Source: Amygdalobacter indicium (lineage in GTDB: Bacteria; Bacillota; Clostridia; Saccharofermentanales; Fastidiosipilaceae). Taken from it: DNA of 64,000 nucleotides. A program made the position numbers and the translations under genes. The DNA lies in assembly GCF_029101545.1 (NCBI RefSeq), contig NZ_CP118866.1:434001-498000 (forward strand). Reading direction: 5' to 3'. This document shows positions 1 through 8,694 of this stretch, in pieces. Below the pieces are notes generated by a model. The model had not been told where the DNA came from, did no database searches, and was given only the letters and a program-made list of their open reading frames with translations. Numbering within the stretch: position 1 is the stretch's first letter; the number at the start of each line of letters is the position of its first letter.

Positions 1-27
1 TAATGTTATAATTAACGCAGAGGTGTT

Positions 28-1014
28 ATGCAAAAGATTATAGAAATGACTCCGACGCAAAGCTCGATGCTTTTAGGAGCATATAACAAGAATGTACGTA
101 ATTTGGAGCGGGATTTTCTTTGCACCATTGAGCCTGCGGCCGCCGGATTGGTCCTGAACGGTGAAGATGAGGCCAAGCTGGAGCAGGCAGCCTTAATTGT
201 TGAGCGTTTGTATGATTTATTGTGTAAAGGACATAATTTAACGGAGCAGACGAGTTGCTATTTAGCTGACAGTTTATTGGCAGGAGATAGCGAACAGGTA
301 GCGAGCTATAATCCCGATTTAGTTTGTGTTACAGCCAAAGGCCGTGAAATTAAAGCTAAGACCAAGGGTCAGGCGAATTATGTTAAAGCTATTCTGCATA
401 ACGAAATAACCTTTGCTATCGGACCAGCCGGCACGGGCAAAACGTTTTTGGCAGTAGCAATTGCCGTTAACGCCTTCCGCAAAAAGGAAGTAGATCGTAT
501 CATTTTAACCAGACCGGCAGTTGAAGCGGGGGAAAAGCTGGGATTTTTACCGGGAGATTTACAAACAAAAGTTGATCCTTATATGCGTCCGCTATATGAT
601 GCTTTACAGGAACTTATGGGAGTAGATCAGTATCTGAGCAACTTGGAGAAAGGTCTGATTGAAGTTTCACCTCTGGCCTATATGCGCGGCCGAACGTTGG
701 ATAATGCTTTTATTATTCTGGATGAAGCGCAGAATACAACGCCGGAACAGATGAAGATGTTTCTGACCCGCTTGGGATTCAATTCCAAAGTTGTCGTGAC
801 GGGTGATTTGACGCAGATTGACCTGGAAGTTAAGCAGCGTTCCGGTTTGCAGATTATTAAGCCGATTTTACAGCATATAGAGAGTATTAAATTTATCGAA
901 TTAAATAATTTGGATGTCGTACGTAATCCTTTAGTCCAGAAAATTGTAGCGGCGTATGAAGTGTATGACAAGGAAAAAGGTGCTCGTTTTCGCCGGAAAA
1001 AGAGTGAACGGTGA
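28..1014 (+). CDS. phoH: PhoH family ATPase
   Basis: Cytoplasmic P-loop NTPase of the PhoH/YbeZ family, linked in the family to RNA metabolism and often found with ybeY. The protein is 328 aa, the usual length. Walker A GPAGTGKT lies at residues 132-139 and Walker B (IILDEAQN) has its acidic pair at 232-233; a GDLTQIDL segment follows, typical of the family. The ATG is preceded by GAGGTG at a normal distance. It lies 3 bases before pgpH, so the two are surely co-transcribed, and the ybeY domain follows, as in many Firmicutes. The promoter is outside or at the very edge of the window. Confidence 0.95.
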   Translation: MQKIIEMTPTQSSMLLGAYNKNVRNLERDFLCTIEPAAAGLVLNGEDEAKLEQAALIVERLYDLLCKGHNLTEQTSCYLADSLLAGDSEQVASYNPDLVCVTAKGREIKAKTKGQANYVKAILHNEITFAIGPAGTGKTFLAVAIAVNAFRKKEVDRIILTRPAVEAGEKLGFLPGDLQTKVDPYMRPLYDALQELMGVDQYLSNLEKGLIEVSPLAYMRGRTLDNAFIILDEAQNTTPEQMKMFLTRLGFNSKVVVTGDLTQIDLEVKQRSGLQIIKPILQHIESIKFIELNNLDVVRNPLVQKIVAAYEVYDKEKGARFRRKKSER

Positions 1015-1017
1015 TTT

Positions 1018-3375
1018 ATGCGTTTTGATTTCAGAAAGTTAAGTAAATTTGCACGTTACAGTATAGCTTTATGCTTGTCTGTATTACTTTTAGGCGTGAT
1101 TTATTGGCAATTTTTGCCGGAAAAATATGATCTGCATGTCGGTCAGGTTTCCCAGTATGATATTGTGGCGACTCACAGTCTGGTCGATTACAATGCGACT
1201 CGTTTGAAAGCTATAGCGGAAGCCAGCGCAATCAGCCCGATATTTGCCCGTTCCGAAGAAATGTCGGCCAAGTCGTTGGCGAAGCTGGATGATTATTTAT
1301 CGCAAATTTATCAATACCGTCTGCCCGTATGGCAGGGTTTTGCCCAAGTCAGCGGCGAAAAATTGAAAGATACGTTGTCCGATGCGCTGGCCGATTTTAA
1401 GAATACATTCCCGGAAAATTCGGAAGAAGGCGCTAAACCTGATACGGACGCCGCTTTGCCGGCAAACGGTGAAAAAGATAAAGACAAGGCTGCGGACAAA
1501 GATAATGCCAATGATAAGGATGCGGATAAAGACAGCGATTCCAAGTCGCAGGCAGCCCCGGCTAAAAAATCTGAACCGGCGAAGATTAAGGAAAAGGTAA
1601 AAGAAAAAGTTGAGGCCTCCTATCCGCATAAAGCGACATTACAGAAACTCGCCGATAAAATCAACGATTACAGTCGGGACCGGAATGTTTATGTTTCAAG
1701 AGCATCGGCTACCTTGTTGGCGGAAGCCGAACCGAGTGTGTTCATGTCGCTGGTTATTGAACTGCGGACTGTAGCCAAGTCGATTATGAGTCAGGATCTG
1801 AACAAAGAAAAATTGGATATTACTATTACACATAAGTGCAGTAAATTGGTGGAAACAGTTAAAAGTTATGCCGATTTGTACGGGGTCGGAGCACCGATTC
1901 TGCGCAGCTTGCTTGCTCCTAATTTGCGCTATGATGCTGAAGCGACGAAAGAGGCGCGTACGACGGTTTATGAACGGGCAATGAAAAACCCGGTGCAAAT
2001 TCATCGCGGTACCAGAATTGTCAATTATAACGACGTCATCAGTGAATCACAGTATGAAAATTTGAAACAGTTGGGTTTGTTGGTGCAGGAATCTACGCCC
2101 AATTATCAGTATTTGTTGATTTTGCTGTGCATGTATATCGTTTGCCTGGGCATGAGTATTATTTACTTGAACGGACCTTTGTCCGACTATAATGCCGGCA
2201 GAGGCTCCAACTTTATTTTGATCGCCAGTGCCGTGATGGTTATTTTAGCTGCTTTATATACGTCGAAACTTTCAGCGTCGCTTATTCCCATTCCGTTTTT
2301 TGTCCTGATAGCAGTCGTGTATTTCAGTGCCGGAGATGCTCTATTTTTGAGCTTGGATTTGGTGATCTTTTTGAGTATTCTCAGTAAAAATACTGTCAGT
2401 CATTTTGTCGTTTACACTTTTGCGACTTTGATTATGATTTTAATTATGAGTTTTTCCAAGCAAAAAGTTAATTATCTGCTGCTTATTGTTGCGTCGACTC
2501 TGGCCATGCTTTTGGGCGCTGCTGTTTATGTGGTCTTTGAAAATCAGACTTTATTGGAGGCCTGTCGGATAATAGCTTTGTGTGTTTTGAACGGCTTGCT
2601 GAGTTCTTTGCTGGCAGTCGGAATAATTCCTTTGTTGGATTTTACTTTTGCCGCCGTTTCACCGATGCGGCTGGTAGCTTTGGCTCAACCGGATGCACCG
2701 CTTATGAAACGTCTGTTTATGGAAGCTCTGGGAACTTATCAACATTCTATGATGGTAGCCAACTTGGCCGAGTCGGCTGCGGAAGCTGTCGGGGCCAATA
2801 CTTTGCTGTGTCGAGTAGGCGCTTATTACCATGATATCGGTAAATTGGAACAACCTTTGATGTTTACGGAAAATCAGGACGATTATAATCCGCATGATGA
2901 TTTACAACCGGAAAGCAGCTATAAAATAATTACCCGCCATGTAGCTATGGGGCAGAAAATTGCCCGGCGCTATCGTTTGCCCCAGGCTTTGATTAATATT
3001 ATCAAGCAGCATCACGGAACAACCGTTCTTTTCTATTTCTATAAAAAAGCGGAAAAAGAGCATGAAAAACTGCATTTGGTACCGGTAAATAAAGATGATT
3101 GGCGCTATCCGTGGGAGAGTCCGACCAGTAAAGAAGCGGCAATTATTATGTTGGCTGATTCTTTGGAAGCGGCGATGAAATCTACCGGCTATCGGACTTC
3201 AAAAGAAGTGGAAGAATTATCGCGTAAAATCCTTCATGACAAAAACAGCCAGGATCAATTGATTAATTCCGGTTTGTCTTACCATGATGTTGAAAAAATA
3301 TTGGCGGCTTTTACGCGCGTTTACGCCGGAGTGTTTAAGGAAAGGGTAAAATATCCAGATGTTAGCAAGAATTAA
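1018..3375 (+). CDS. pgpH: 7TMR-HD (PgpH-type) cyclic-di-AMP phosphodiesterase
   Basis: Membrane protein of the 7TM-HD family; characterised members hydrolyse the second messenger c-di-AMP. There is an N-terminal membrane segment (about 15-32), a large extracellular domain, a run of about seven membrane segments (about 360-545) and a cytosolic HD domain with metal-binding His576 and the His605-Asp606 pair (YYHDIGKL). Oddity: the extracellular part carries a Lys/Asp-rich low-complexity stretch at about 137-200 that looks disordered. It starts 3 bases after phoH and its 3' end overlaps the ybeY-era start by 17 bases, so translation is probably coupled. Function is by family; substrate is inferred. 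Confidence 0.92.
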   Translation: MRFDFRKLSKFARYSIALCLSVLLLGVIYWQFLPEKYDLHVGQVSQYDIVATHSLVDYNATRLKAIAEASAISPIFARSEEMSAKSLAKLDDYLSQIYQYRLPVWQGFAQVSGEKLKDTLSDALADFKNTFPENSEEGAKPDTDAALPANGEKDKDKAADKDNANDKDADKDSDSKSQAAPAKKSEPAKIKEKVKEKVEASYPHKATLQKLADKINDYSRDRNVYVSRASATLLAEAEPSVFMSLVIELRTVAKSIMSQDLNKEKLDITITHKCSKLVETVKSYADLYGVGAPILRSLLAPNLRYDAEATKEARTTVYERAMKNPVQIHRGTRIVNYNDVISESQYENLKQLGLLVQESTPNYQYLLILLCMYIVCLGMSIIYLNGPLSDYNAGRGSNFILIASAVMVILAALYTSKLSASLIPIPFFVLIAVVYFSAGDALFLSLDLVIFLSILSKNTVSHFVVYTFATLIMILIMSFSKQKVNYLLLIVASTLAMLLGAAVYVVFENQTLLEACRIIALCVLNGLLSSLLAVGIIPLLDFTFAAVSPMRLVALAQPDAPLMKRLFMEALGTYQHSMMVANLAESAAEAVGANTLLCRVGAYYHDIGKLEQPLMFTENQDDYNPHDDLQPESSYKIITRHVAMGQKIARRYRLPQALINIIKQHHGTTVLFYFYKKAEKEHEKLHLVPVNKDDWRYPWESPTSKEAAIIMLADSLEAAMKSTGYRTSKEVEELSRKILHDKNSQDQLINSGLSYHDVEKILAAFTRVYAGVFKERVKYPDVSKN

Positions 3376-5053
3376 GTTGTATCATGATTTTGAAAGTGCG
3401 GCTGAATTTCAGGCACAATTTGCCGTGCCCGATTCTTATATGGCAGCGTGTAATTATAATTTAGATATCTTATTGGATGCCTGGCAGGCGGCATTGACGA
3501 AACTTTTGCAAACGACTTTGCAAACGGGGGCGGCGAGCTTATTGAAGAGTTTGGAGAACAAGGCCGATTATGTCGAAATGAATGTTAATCTCGGTTCAGC
3601 TGCAGCTATTAGAAAACTGAATAAAGAATATCGGCAAAAAGATTATGTGACGGATGTTCTGTCTTTCCCGCATTATGAATTAAAAGAAGGAAAGCTGTTG
3701 CAGCCTCTGATGCCTTATGATTTGGAACCGGAAATGCCGGAAGAAGCAGATGTTGCCGAAATGTCGGCGGAAGATGAAGAGCGTATGGCCCCGAAAGAGG
3801 TCTTTAATTTAGGCGATATTTATTTATGCGGTGATAAAGTGCGGGAACAGGCGGAAAACTACGGCCACAGTTATTGGCGGGAGTTCAATTTTCTTTGTTG
3901 TCACGGTTTCCTGCATGTTTTGGGCTATGATCATGAAGAAGGACAAAGGGAAGAAAGTCTGCAATTTGCGCTGCAGGATCAGATTTTAGGTAATTTGCTG
4001 ATTTTACGGGAAAATCCGGAACTCAAACCGGCGGAATTGATAGCCTTGGCCAAAGAATATAATGAATCTCCTTGCTTGCCGCTGACAGCAGTGCCGCAAG
4101 CGCAGACAGAAGATTTGCCGGCAGATTTCAAGTCCGGTTTTGTGGCTATTGTCGGGCGTCCGAATGTCGGCAAATCAACGTTACTGAATGAAATATCGGG
4201 AGCGTATTTGGCTATTACTTCAGCGAAAGCGCAGACCACCAGAGATAATATCAGAACGATTTATAATACCAAAGACAGTCAGATTATATTTACCGATACC
4301 CCCGGTGTACACACAGCTGCTGATAAACTGGGAGATTATATGAATCAATCGGGCTTGGCAGCCATTAAAGATGCAGATGCAGTTTTACTTCTTGTGGATG
4401 CGGCTTATGCTTATCCGGGCAAAGTTGAGCATAAATTGCTGGAGCGTTTGAGCGAATTGCACAAACCGGCAATTCTTGTAATCAATAAAGCCGATACGGT
4501 AGTTAAACAAAAGCTTTTACCGCTGATTGATGCTTACAGTAAGTTGTATCCGTTTCAGGCCGTCGTGCCGATTGCAGCCTTAAAAAGTGACGGAATTGCG
4601 GAACTTTTGACGGAAATTATTCGCATTTTGCCGCAAGGTCCGAGATATTATCCTTTAGACTATTTTACCGATCAAACCGAACGTAATTTATGTGCGGAGT
4701 TAATCAGAGAACAAGTTTTGAAGTATTATCACAAAGAGTTACCGTATGGAGTTGCTGTGGAAATTGAAAAATTTGCCGAAGAAACGGATGAGACCGGGGA
4801 ACGCTGCTTGGTAAAATTACAGGCGGCGATTATTACGGAGCGCGCAAGTCACAAAAAAATGTTAATCGGCAAAGACGGACAGGCGATCAAACGGATGGCT
4901 TCATCTGCCAGAATTAAGATCGAGGAGGCACTGGAGTGTAAAGTCTATTTGGAGGTACGGGTCAAGGTGCGGGAAAATTGGCGCGATAAGTCGATTTATC
5001 TCAATGATTACGGCTATAACCTGAAAAAAGCGCAGAATCGACCTTTACAATAA
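3359..5053 (+). CDS. YbeY-Era fusion: rRNA maturation endonuclease plus ribosome-assembly GTPase
   Basis: A single uninterrupted 564-aa frame holds two proteins that are usually separate. Residues 1 to about 240 are YbeY: the zinc-binding HGFLHVLGYDH motif has its histidines at 182, 186 and 192. Residues about 258-564 are Era: GRPNVGKST at 266-274, DTPG at 313-316, NKAD at 376-379, and a C-terminal KH domain with the LIGKDGQAIK loop. YbeY trims and quality-controls 16S rRNA; Era binds the 3' end of 16S rRNA during 30S assembly, so the fusion joins two partners of one process. The dgkA and cdd genes often placed between ybeY and era are absent. The YbeY part has an acidic insert at about 118-147. 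The ATG overlaps the end of pgpH. Confidence 0.93.
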   Translation: MLARIKLYHDFESAAEFQAQFAVPDSYMAACNYNLDILLDAWQAALTKLLQTTLQTGAASLLKSLENKADYVEMNVNLGSAAAIRKLNKEYRQKDYVTDVLSFPHYELKEGKLLQPLMPYDLEPEMPEEADVAEMSAEDEERMAPKEVFNLGDIYLCGDKVREQAENYGHSYWREFNFLCCHGFLHVLGYDHEEGQREESLQFALQDQILGNLLILRENPELKPAELIALAKEYNESPCLPLTAVPQAQTEDLPADFKSGFVAIVGRPNVGKSTLLNEISGAYLAITSAKAQTTRDNIRTIYNTKDSQIIFTDTPGVHTAADKLGDYMNQSGLAAIKDADAVLLLVDAAYAYPGKVEHKLLERLSELHKPAILVINKADTVVKQKLLPLIDAYSKLYPFQAVVPIAALKSDGIAELLTEIIRILPQGPRYYPLDYFTDQTERNLCAELIREQVLKYYHKELPYGVAVEIEKFAEETDETGERCLVKLQAAIITERASHKKMLIGKDGQAIKRMASSARIKIEEALECKVYLEVRVKVRENWRDKSIYLNDYGYNLKKAQNRPLQ

Positions 5054-5057
5054 TTTT

Positions 5058-5939
5058 ATGGATAATAACGGTCATTATAAATGTCAGGCGCTGCTTTTAC
5101 GGGTCAGCGCCAAATTGCCCGGCGGACGCTTTATTAAAATTTTCAGCCCGCAAATCGGAGTTATCAGCTGCTTTGAACAAAAAGGTAAAGCTGCCGGCAG
5201 CGATAATGCTTTTACTTCGCTCAAGCCTTATTTTTTACCCGATTACAGCTATGTCGATTTGGATCTGTTTTCTCACCGCGGAAAATATTACTTAAGCGAC
5301 TTCAGTGTAATTTACCGCTTTTCTCTTTTAACTCGTAGCTTGCCGACATTAGCGGCAACAAGCCTGATTCTCGATTTGTTGACCGATTTGGCTACAGACA
5401 GGGAGCAGGCCCGGAAACTTTGGCCTTATACATTGTATGCTTTGAGCGCTGTTGATAAACTGGCTGAAAATTCAGTTGATCTCAGTGTTGTCAGAGGAAT
5501 TGCGGCAACTTATATTTTACGGTCCTTGGCTGAGAGCGGTTACCGCCCGAATTTGGATTTACCGTCTGCTACGACGGCCGAACGAACCTGCTTTTCTTTT
5601 GCTGCCGGCAGTTTGCAGACTTATAGGCAGACGGAGGCGGATTCTTCGCTTACTTCCGTGCAGGAGCTTTCCGGTAATTGCACAAATCTTTTAAGGTACA
5701 TTTGCAGCTGCCCGGTACAACGTTTATACAATATAGTTATAAGTCCGGAGTTGAGTGCATATCTTTGGCATTTTGCCGAACGTTGGCTGGCTTATAATTT
5801 AGAAAAAGAATATTCCGGGCAGAAATCTTTGGATGAGTTACAAAAAGACAGCGCCGCCTTTTTGGATCTGGCAGCACAAATAGCTCTTAAAAGAAGGGGT
5901 AGGGACCAAGGTGCGGCTGACAAATTTGTGTTAAAATAG
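5058..5939 (+). CDS. recO: DNA repair protein RecO
   Basis: RecO is the recombination mediator that helps RecR load RecA on SSB-coated single-stranded DNA. The 293-aa product has the N-terminal OB-fold pattern (CQALLLRVSAKLPGGRFIKIFSP, then a segment around SYVDLDLF) followed by a helical domain; it is somewhat longer than the usual 240-270 aa. No CxxC zinc finger is evident, which is common among divergent RecO proteins. It starts 4 bases after the era stop, the classical era-recO order. Sequence conservation is low, so identification rests on both fold pattern and position. Confidence 0.85.
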   Translation: MDNNGHYKCQALLLRVSAKLPGGRFIKIFSPQIGVISCFEQKGKAAGSDNAFTSLKPYFLPDYSYVDLDLFSHRGKYYLSDFSVIYRFSLLTRSLPTLAATSLILDLLTDLATDREQARKLWPYTLYALSAVDKLAENSVDLSVVRGIAATYILRSLAESGYRPNLDLPSATTAERTCFSFAAGSLQTYRQTEADSSLTSVQELSGNCTNLLRYICSCPVQRLYNIVISPELSAYLWHFAERWLAYNLEKEYSGQKSLDELQKDSAAFLDLAAQIALKRRGRDQGAADKFVLK

Positions 5940-6009
5940 GAATGTTATGAAAAATTTTCAGTTCGAGTCGGCAATTTTGCTCGGATAAACATATATTAGG
6001 AGGAACAAT

Positions 6010-6756
6010 ATGTCAGGACATTCAAAATGGAATAATATTAAGCGCAAAAAAGGTGCAGCTGATGCTAAGCGCGGTGCTGTATTTACCAAAATCGGGCGTG
6101 AAATTCAAGTTGCAGTTAAAATGGGCGGTCCTGACCCGGATGTTAATTCGCAATTGAAAGATGTTATTGCCAAGGCGAAAAGTAATAATATGCCTAACGA
6201 TACCATTCAACGTTCAATTCAAAAAGCTGCCGGTGCCGGCGCTAATGAAAATTATGAATCGGTTACATACGAGGGTTACGGCCCTGCCGGTGTAGCAGTT
6301 TTAGTGGAGTGCTTAACCGATAATCGTAACCGTACAGCCGGAGAAGTCAGACACAGCTTTGATAAGCACGGCGGTAATTTAGGTACCAACGGTTGCGTTT
6401 CTTTCATGTTCAAGCGCCAGGGATCTATTTTGTTGGCAGCTGATGACACGGACGAAGACGCTTTAATGTTGGAAATTTTGGAGTGCGGCGGGGAAGATCT
6501 GCAGGCGCAAAAAGATGAAGATGATGAGTTGGTCGGTTATTGCGTGACGACAGCAGCTGATAATTATTATGCGGTCAAAACGGCCTTAGAAGCAGCCGGG
6601 CACAAAATTCTGGAAAGTCAACTGGAACGGGTACCTGATAACTATATCAGCGTTAAAGACCCGGAACAGGTGAAAAAATTGGAGAATTTAATTGATACCT
6701 TGGAAGAAAATGATGATGTACAGGCCGTATATCATAACTGGGATGAAGAAGAATAA
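6010..6756 (+). CDS. yebC: YebC/PmpR family protein
   Basis: Cytoplasmic protein of the YebC/TACO1 family. Members were described as transcriptional regulators, and more recent work links them to translation of difficult (proline-rich) stretches. The N-terminus MSGHSKWNNIKRKKGAADAKR is diagnostic; AGEVRHSFDKHGGNLGTNG and the acidic C-terminus also match, and 248 aa is full length. AGGAGG sits 6 bases before the ATG. About 70 bases separate it from recO. A 13-codon open frame (5947-5988) lies in this gap after an AGGA sequence but there is no evidence that it is used. Confidence 0.95.
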   Translation: MSGHSKWNNIKRKKGAADAKRGAVFTKIGREIQVAVKMGGPDPDVNSQLKDVIAKAKSNNMPNDTIQRSIQKAAGAGANENYESVTYEGYGPAGVAVLVECLTDNRNRTAGEVRHSFDKHGGNLGTNGCVSFMFKRQGSILLAADDTDEDALMLEILECGGEDLQAQKDEDDELVGYCVTTAADNYYAVKTALEAAGHKILESQLERVPDNYISVKDPEQVKKLENLIDTLEENDDVQAVYHNWDEEE

Positions 6757-6777
6757 GGCGGACGGAGAAGGTTACAG

Positions 6778-8328
6778 GTGAAGAAAGATTTACCTAAAAT
6801 AACTGAAAAAGAGAAACAGGCTGAGGCGGTACAGGGTCGTCTCGGCTTGTTTGCTTATTGGCGCCGTAAATTGCCGGAATTACCGGATTTTTCCGGTGAA
6901 ACTAGGAGCTTGCGCAAAATTGCTCGTGCCGTTTGGCATGATACGGGTAGAATTCTGCGGCAAGTCACACGCAATACCGCCAATTTGCAACTCAAAGGTA
7001 AACTGTTGCCGCACCGGCGCCAACATACACCCAAAGATCAAGTTTCTTTGCCTGAAATTGAAGATGAGAGCGAGTTGTATAAGCTGCAGGAGACGAAGTC
7101 TGTAATTTCAGCGCCGGAGCAGGAGGCTGATTCTGCTGTCAAGTCGAATTTACCGCTCTTTTTACAGAACAAAGGTCAAAACATTCCCGATTTTGATGAT
7201 CTTAAGCGCTTCCCGAACAGTGAACCGGAACTTGCCTTAGCTGCCCGGGAACAAGATCCGGCCCGGGAAGCCAAAATGCCTCTTGTTTTGGAGGAAATGA
7301 AGAAAAAACTGAATTTTGAATTCTTGAACGTTAAAACCGATAAACTCGGCAGCAAGGCAGTCAGTAAAGACAGTTCTTATGATTTGAGTAAATTGGATGA
7401 GACGCAAAGCCGAGCGATTTTAAGCAAAATTTATGTTGTAGCGTTCGTCGGTCCGTCCGGGACGGGGAAATCTACCAGAGCCAATCAGGTAGCATTTTTA
7501 TCAAAATGCAGTTATATAATTGACGATGCTTTGTTGATTAAAGAAAATCATATTGTCGCCGGCAGTTCAGCCAAACGGGCCGGAACTAAAATCGAGTCGG
7601 TGCGGCAGGCGATTTTTTTCGATCCGATTCGGGCCCAAACCATGCGGCGCGCTTTGATCAGCCAACAACCGGGGCGCTTATTAATTCTAGGTACAAGTGA
7701 AGCGATGATTAAAAAAATCTGTAAAGCTTTGTGGCTGCAATTTCCGTCCGAGTGGATCAATATTACGGATGTGGCTACTGCAAGTGAGATTAATCAGGCC
7801 CGTTACAATCGAATTCATACCGGTCAACATGCAATTCCCGTTCCTTCGATGGAATTGAAGCATGAATTTTCCGGCTCAATTTTTGAACCTTTGAATCTGT
7901 TACGGCAACGCTTTATTAACAAGGAAAGTGAAAATAAAGATAAAGAGAACGGTAATGTACCTTTAACAGCCGCATCGGTTTTAATCAGTGGCGGTAAAAT
8001 GCCGCTGCAGGTGGAGCAAAGTATTGTTCGACCGAGTTTTTCCGTTTTGGGACACTACAGTATTACCGATCAGGCGTTAAAAAATATTGTTTTTTACAGT
8101 TTACAGAAAGTTAAAGCGGTACATCGCTTGCGGGACTGTGAAGTGCAGCAGGAAACAAGCGGCCTGGTTTTCAAAATTAAGTTATCACTGTATTACGGCT
8201 ATAATGCGCAGAAGGCCTTGCAGGAGGCGCAGGCGGCCGTTATTGAGGCGGTAAGTAATTTAACGGCGATGAATATTTTGCAGGTGTCATTATTAGCCGA
8301 GGCGCTGGTGGTGAAAAAAAGCGAGTGA
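6778..8328 (+). CDS. P-loop protein with Asp23/Gls24-like C-terminal domain
   Basis: Unnamed 516-aa protein starting at GTG after GGACGGAGAAGG. Residues 1-200 are basic then acidic and probably disordered. A P-loop GPSGTGKST is at 225-233, followed by a segment that reads like a nucleotide kinase or HPr-kinase-type core (IIDDALLI, then FFDPIRAQTMRRAL). The C-terminal ~90 residues (LGHYSITDQALKNIVFYSLQ ... NLTAMNILQVSLLAEAL) resemble the Asp23/Gls24 envelope-stress domain. It follows yebC by 21 bases and precedes the tRNA pair. What it does is unknown; ATP or GTP binding is inferred from the P-loop, and the Asp23 assignment is by pattern only. Confidence 0.6.
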   Translation: MKKDLPKITEKEKQAEAVQGRLGLFAYWRRKLPELPDFSGETRSLRKIARAVWHDTGRILRQVTRNTANLQLKGKLLPHRRQHTPKDQVSLPEIEDESELYKLQETKSVISAPEQEADSAVKSNLPLFLQNKGQNIPDFDDLKRFPNSEPELALAAREQDPAREAKMPLVLEEMKKKLNFEFLNVKTDKLGSKAVSKDSSYDLSKLDETQSRAILSKIYVVAFVGPSGTGKSTRANQVAFLSKCSYIIDDALLIKENHIVAGSSAKRAGTKIESVRQAIFFDPIRAQTMRRALISQQPGRLLILGTSEAMIKKICKALWLQFPSEWINITDVATASEINQARYNRIHTGQHAIPVPSMELKHEFSGSIFEPLNLLRQRFINKESENKDKENGNVPLTAASVLISGGKMPLQVEQSIVRPSFSVLGHYSITDQALKNIVFYSLQKVKAVHRLRDCEVQQETSGLVFKIKLSLYYGYNAQKALQEAQAAVIEAVSNLTAMNILQVSLLAEALVVKKSE

Positions 8329-8402
8329 TTCTATATTACCGGGATCGTTAGCGTGCTTGAAAGCGGGGGCTATATCTATTACTTGCTATATTAATATTTA
8401 TC

Positions 8403-8431
8403 TTGCGCTGAACGGTATATCTATGTATAAT
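8403..8431 (+). promoter_or_regulatory. Promoter of tRNA-Gly/tRNA-Arg
   Basis: TTGCGC (8403-8408), 17-base spacer, TATAAT (8426-8431). Transcription would begin a few bases before the tRNA-Gly 5' end at 8447. Confidence 0.7.
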
Positions 8432-8446
8432 GATTATTGCTTTTAT

Positions 8447-8517
8447 GCAGGTGTAGTTTAGTGGTAAAACTTCAGCCTTCCAAGCTGACTATGAGGGTTC
8501 GATTCCCTTCACCTGCT
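8447..8517 (+). tRNA. tRNA-Gly (TCC)
   Basis: 71-nt cloverleaf: acceptor GCAGGTG pairs with CACCTGC, the D-arm contains TAGTTTAGTGG, the anticodon stem TCAGC/GCTGA holds a loop with TCC, and the T-loop is TTCGATT. The 3' CCA is not encoded. Paired with tRNA-Arg 9 bases downstream. Confidence 0.97.
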
Positions 8518-8526
8518 TCAGTATAT

Positions 8527-8600
8527 GGGCTCATAGCTCAGGTGGATAGAGCAACAGCCTTCTAAGCTGTGGGTCAGGGGTTCGAATCCCTTTGGGCTCA
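8527..8600 (+). tRNA. tRNA-Arg (TCT)
   Basis: 74-nt cloverleaf: acceptor GGGCTCA pairs with TGGGCTC using two G-T wobbles; anticodon stem ACAGC/GCTGT encloses TCT; the T-loop is TTCGAAT. CCA is not encoded. The wobble-rich acceptor stem is slightly unusual. Confidence 0.95.
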
Positions 8601-8610
8601 TATTTTATTA

Positions 8611-8637
8611 AGCCGGATGCTGTGCACCGGCTTTTTT
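8611..8637 (+). terminator. Rho-independent terminator after the tRNA pair
   Basis: AGCCGG and CCGGCT arms with a 13-base loop followed by a run of six or more T. Confidence 0.85.
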
Positions 8638-8694
8638 CAGCTTTACATCAGGACGCAGTTAGGCGATTCCAATTGACATAATGAGGCGGCAATA

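Noticed and set aside
1297..1629. Antisense frames over the charged insert of pgpH
   Set aside because: These are shadows created by the biased Lys/Asp-rich codons of the real gene; the same applies to reverse frames over the PBP1a, HtrA and PPDK genes.
5947..5988. 13-codon open frame between recO and yebC
   Set aside because: It has an AGGA at close range but no codon pattern or structure that would make it an attenuator.
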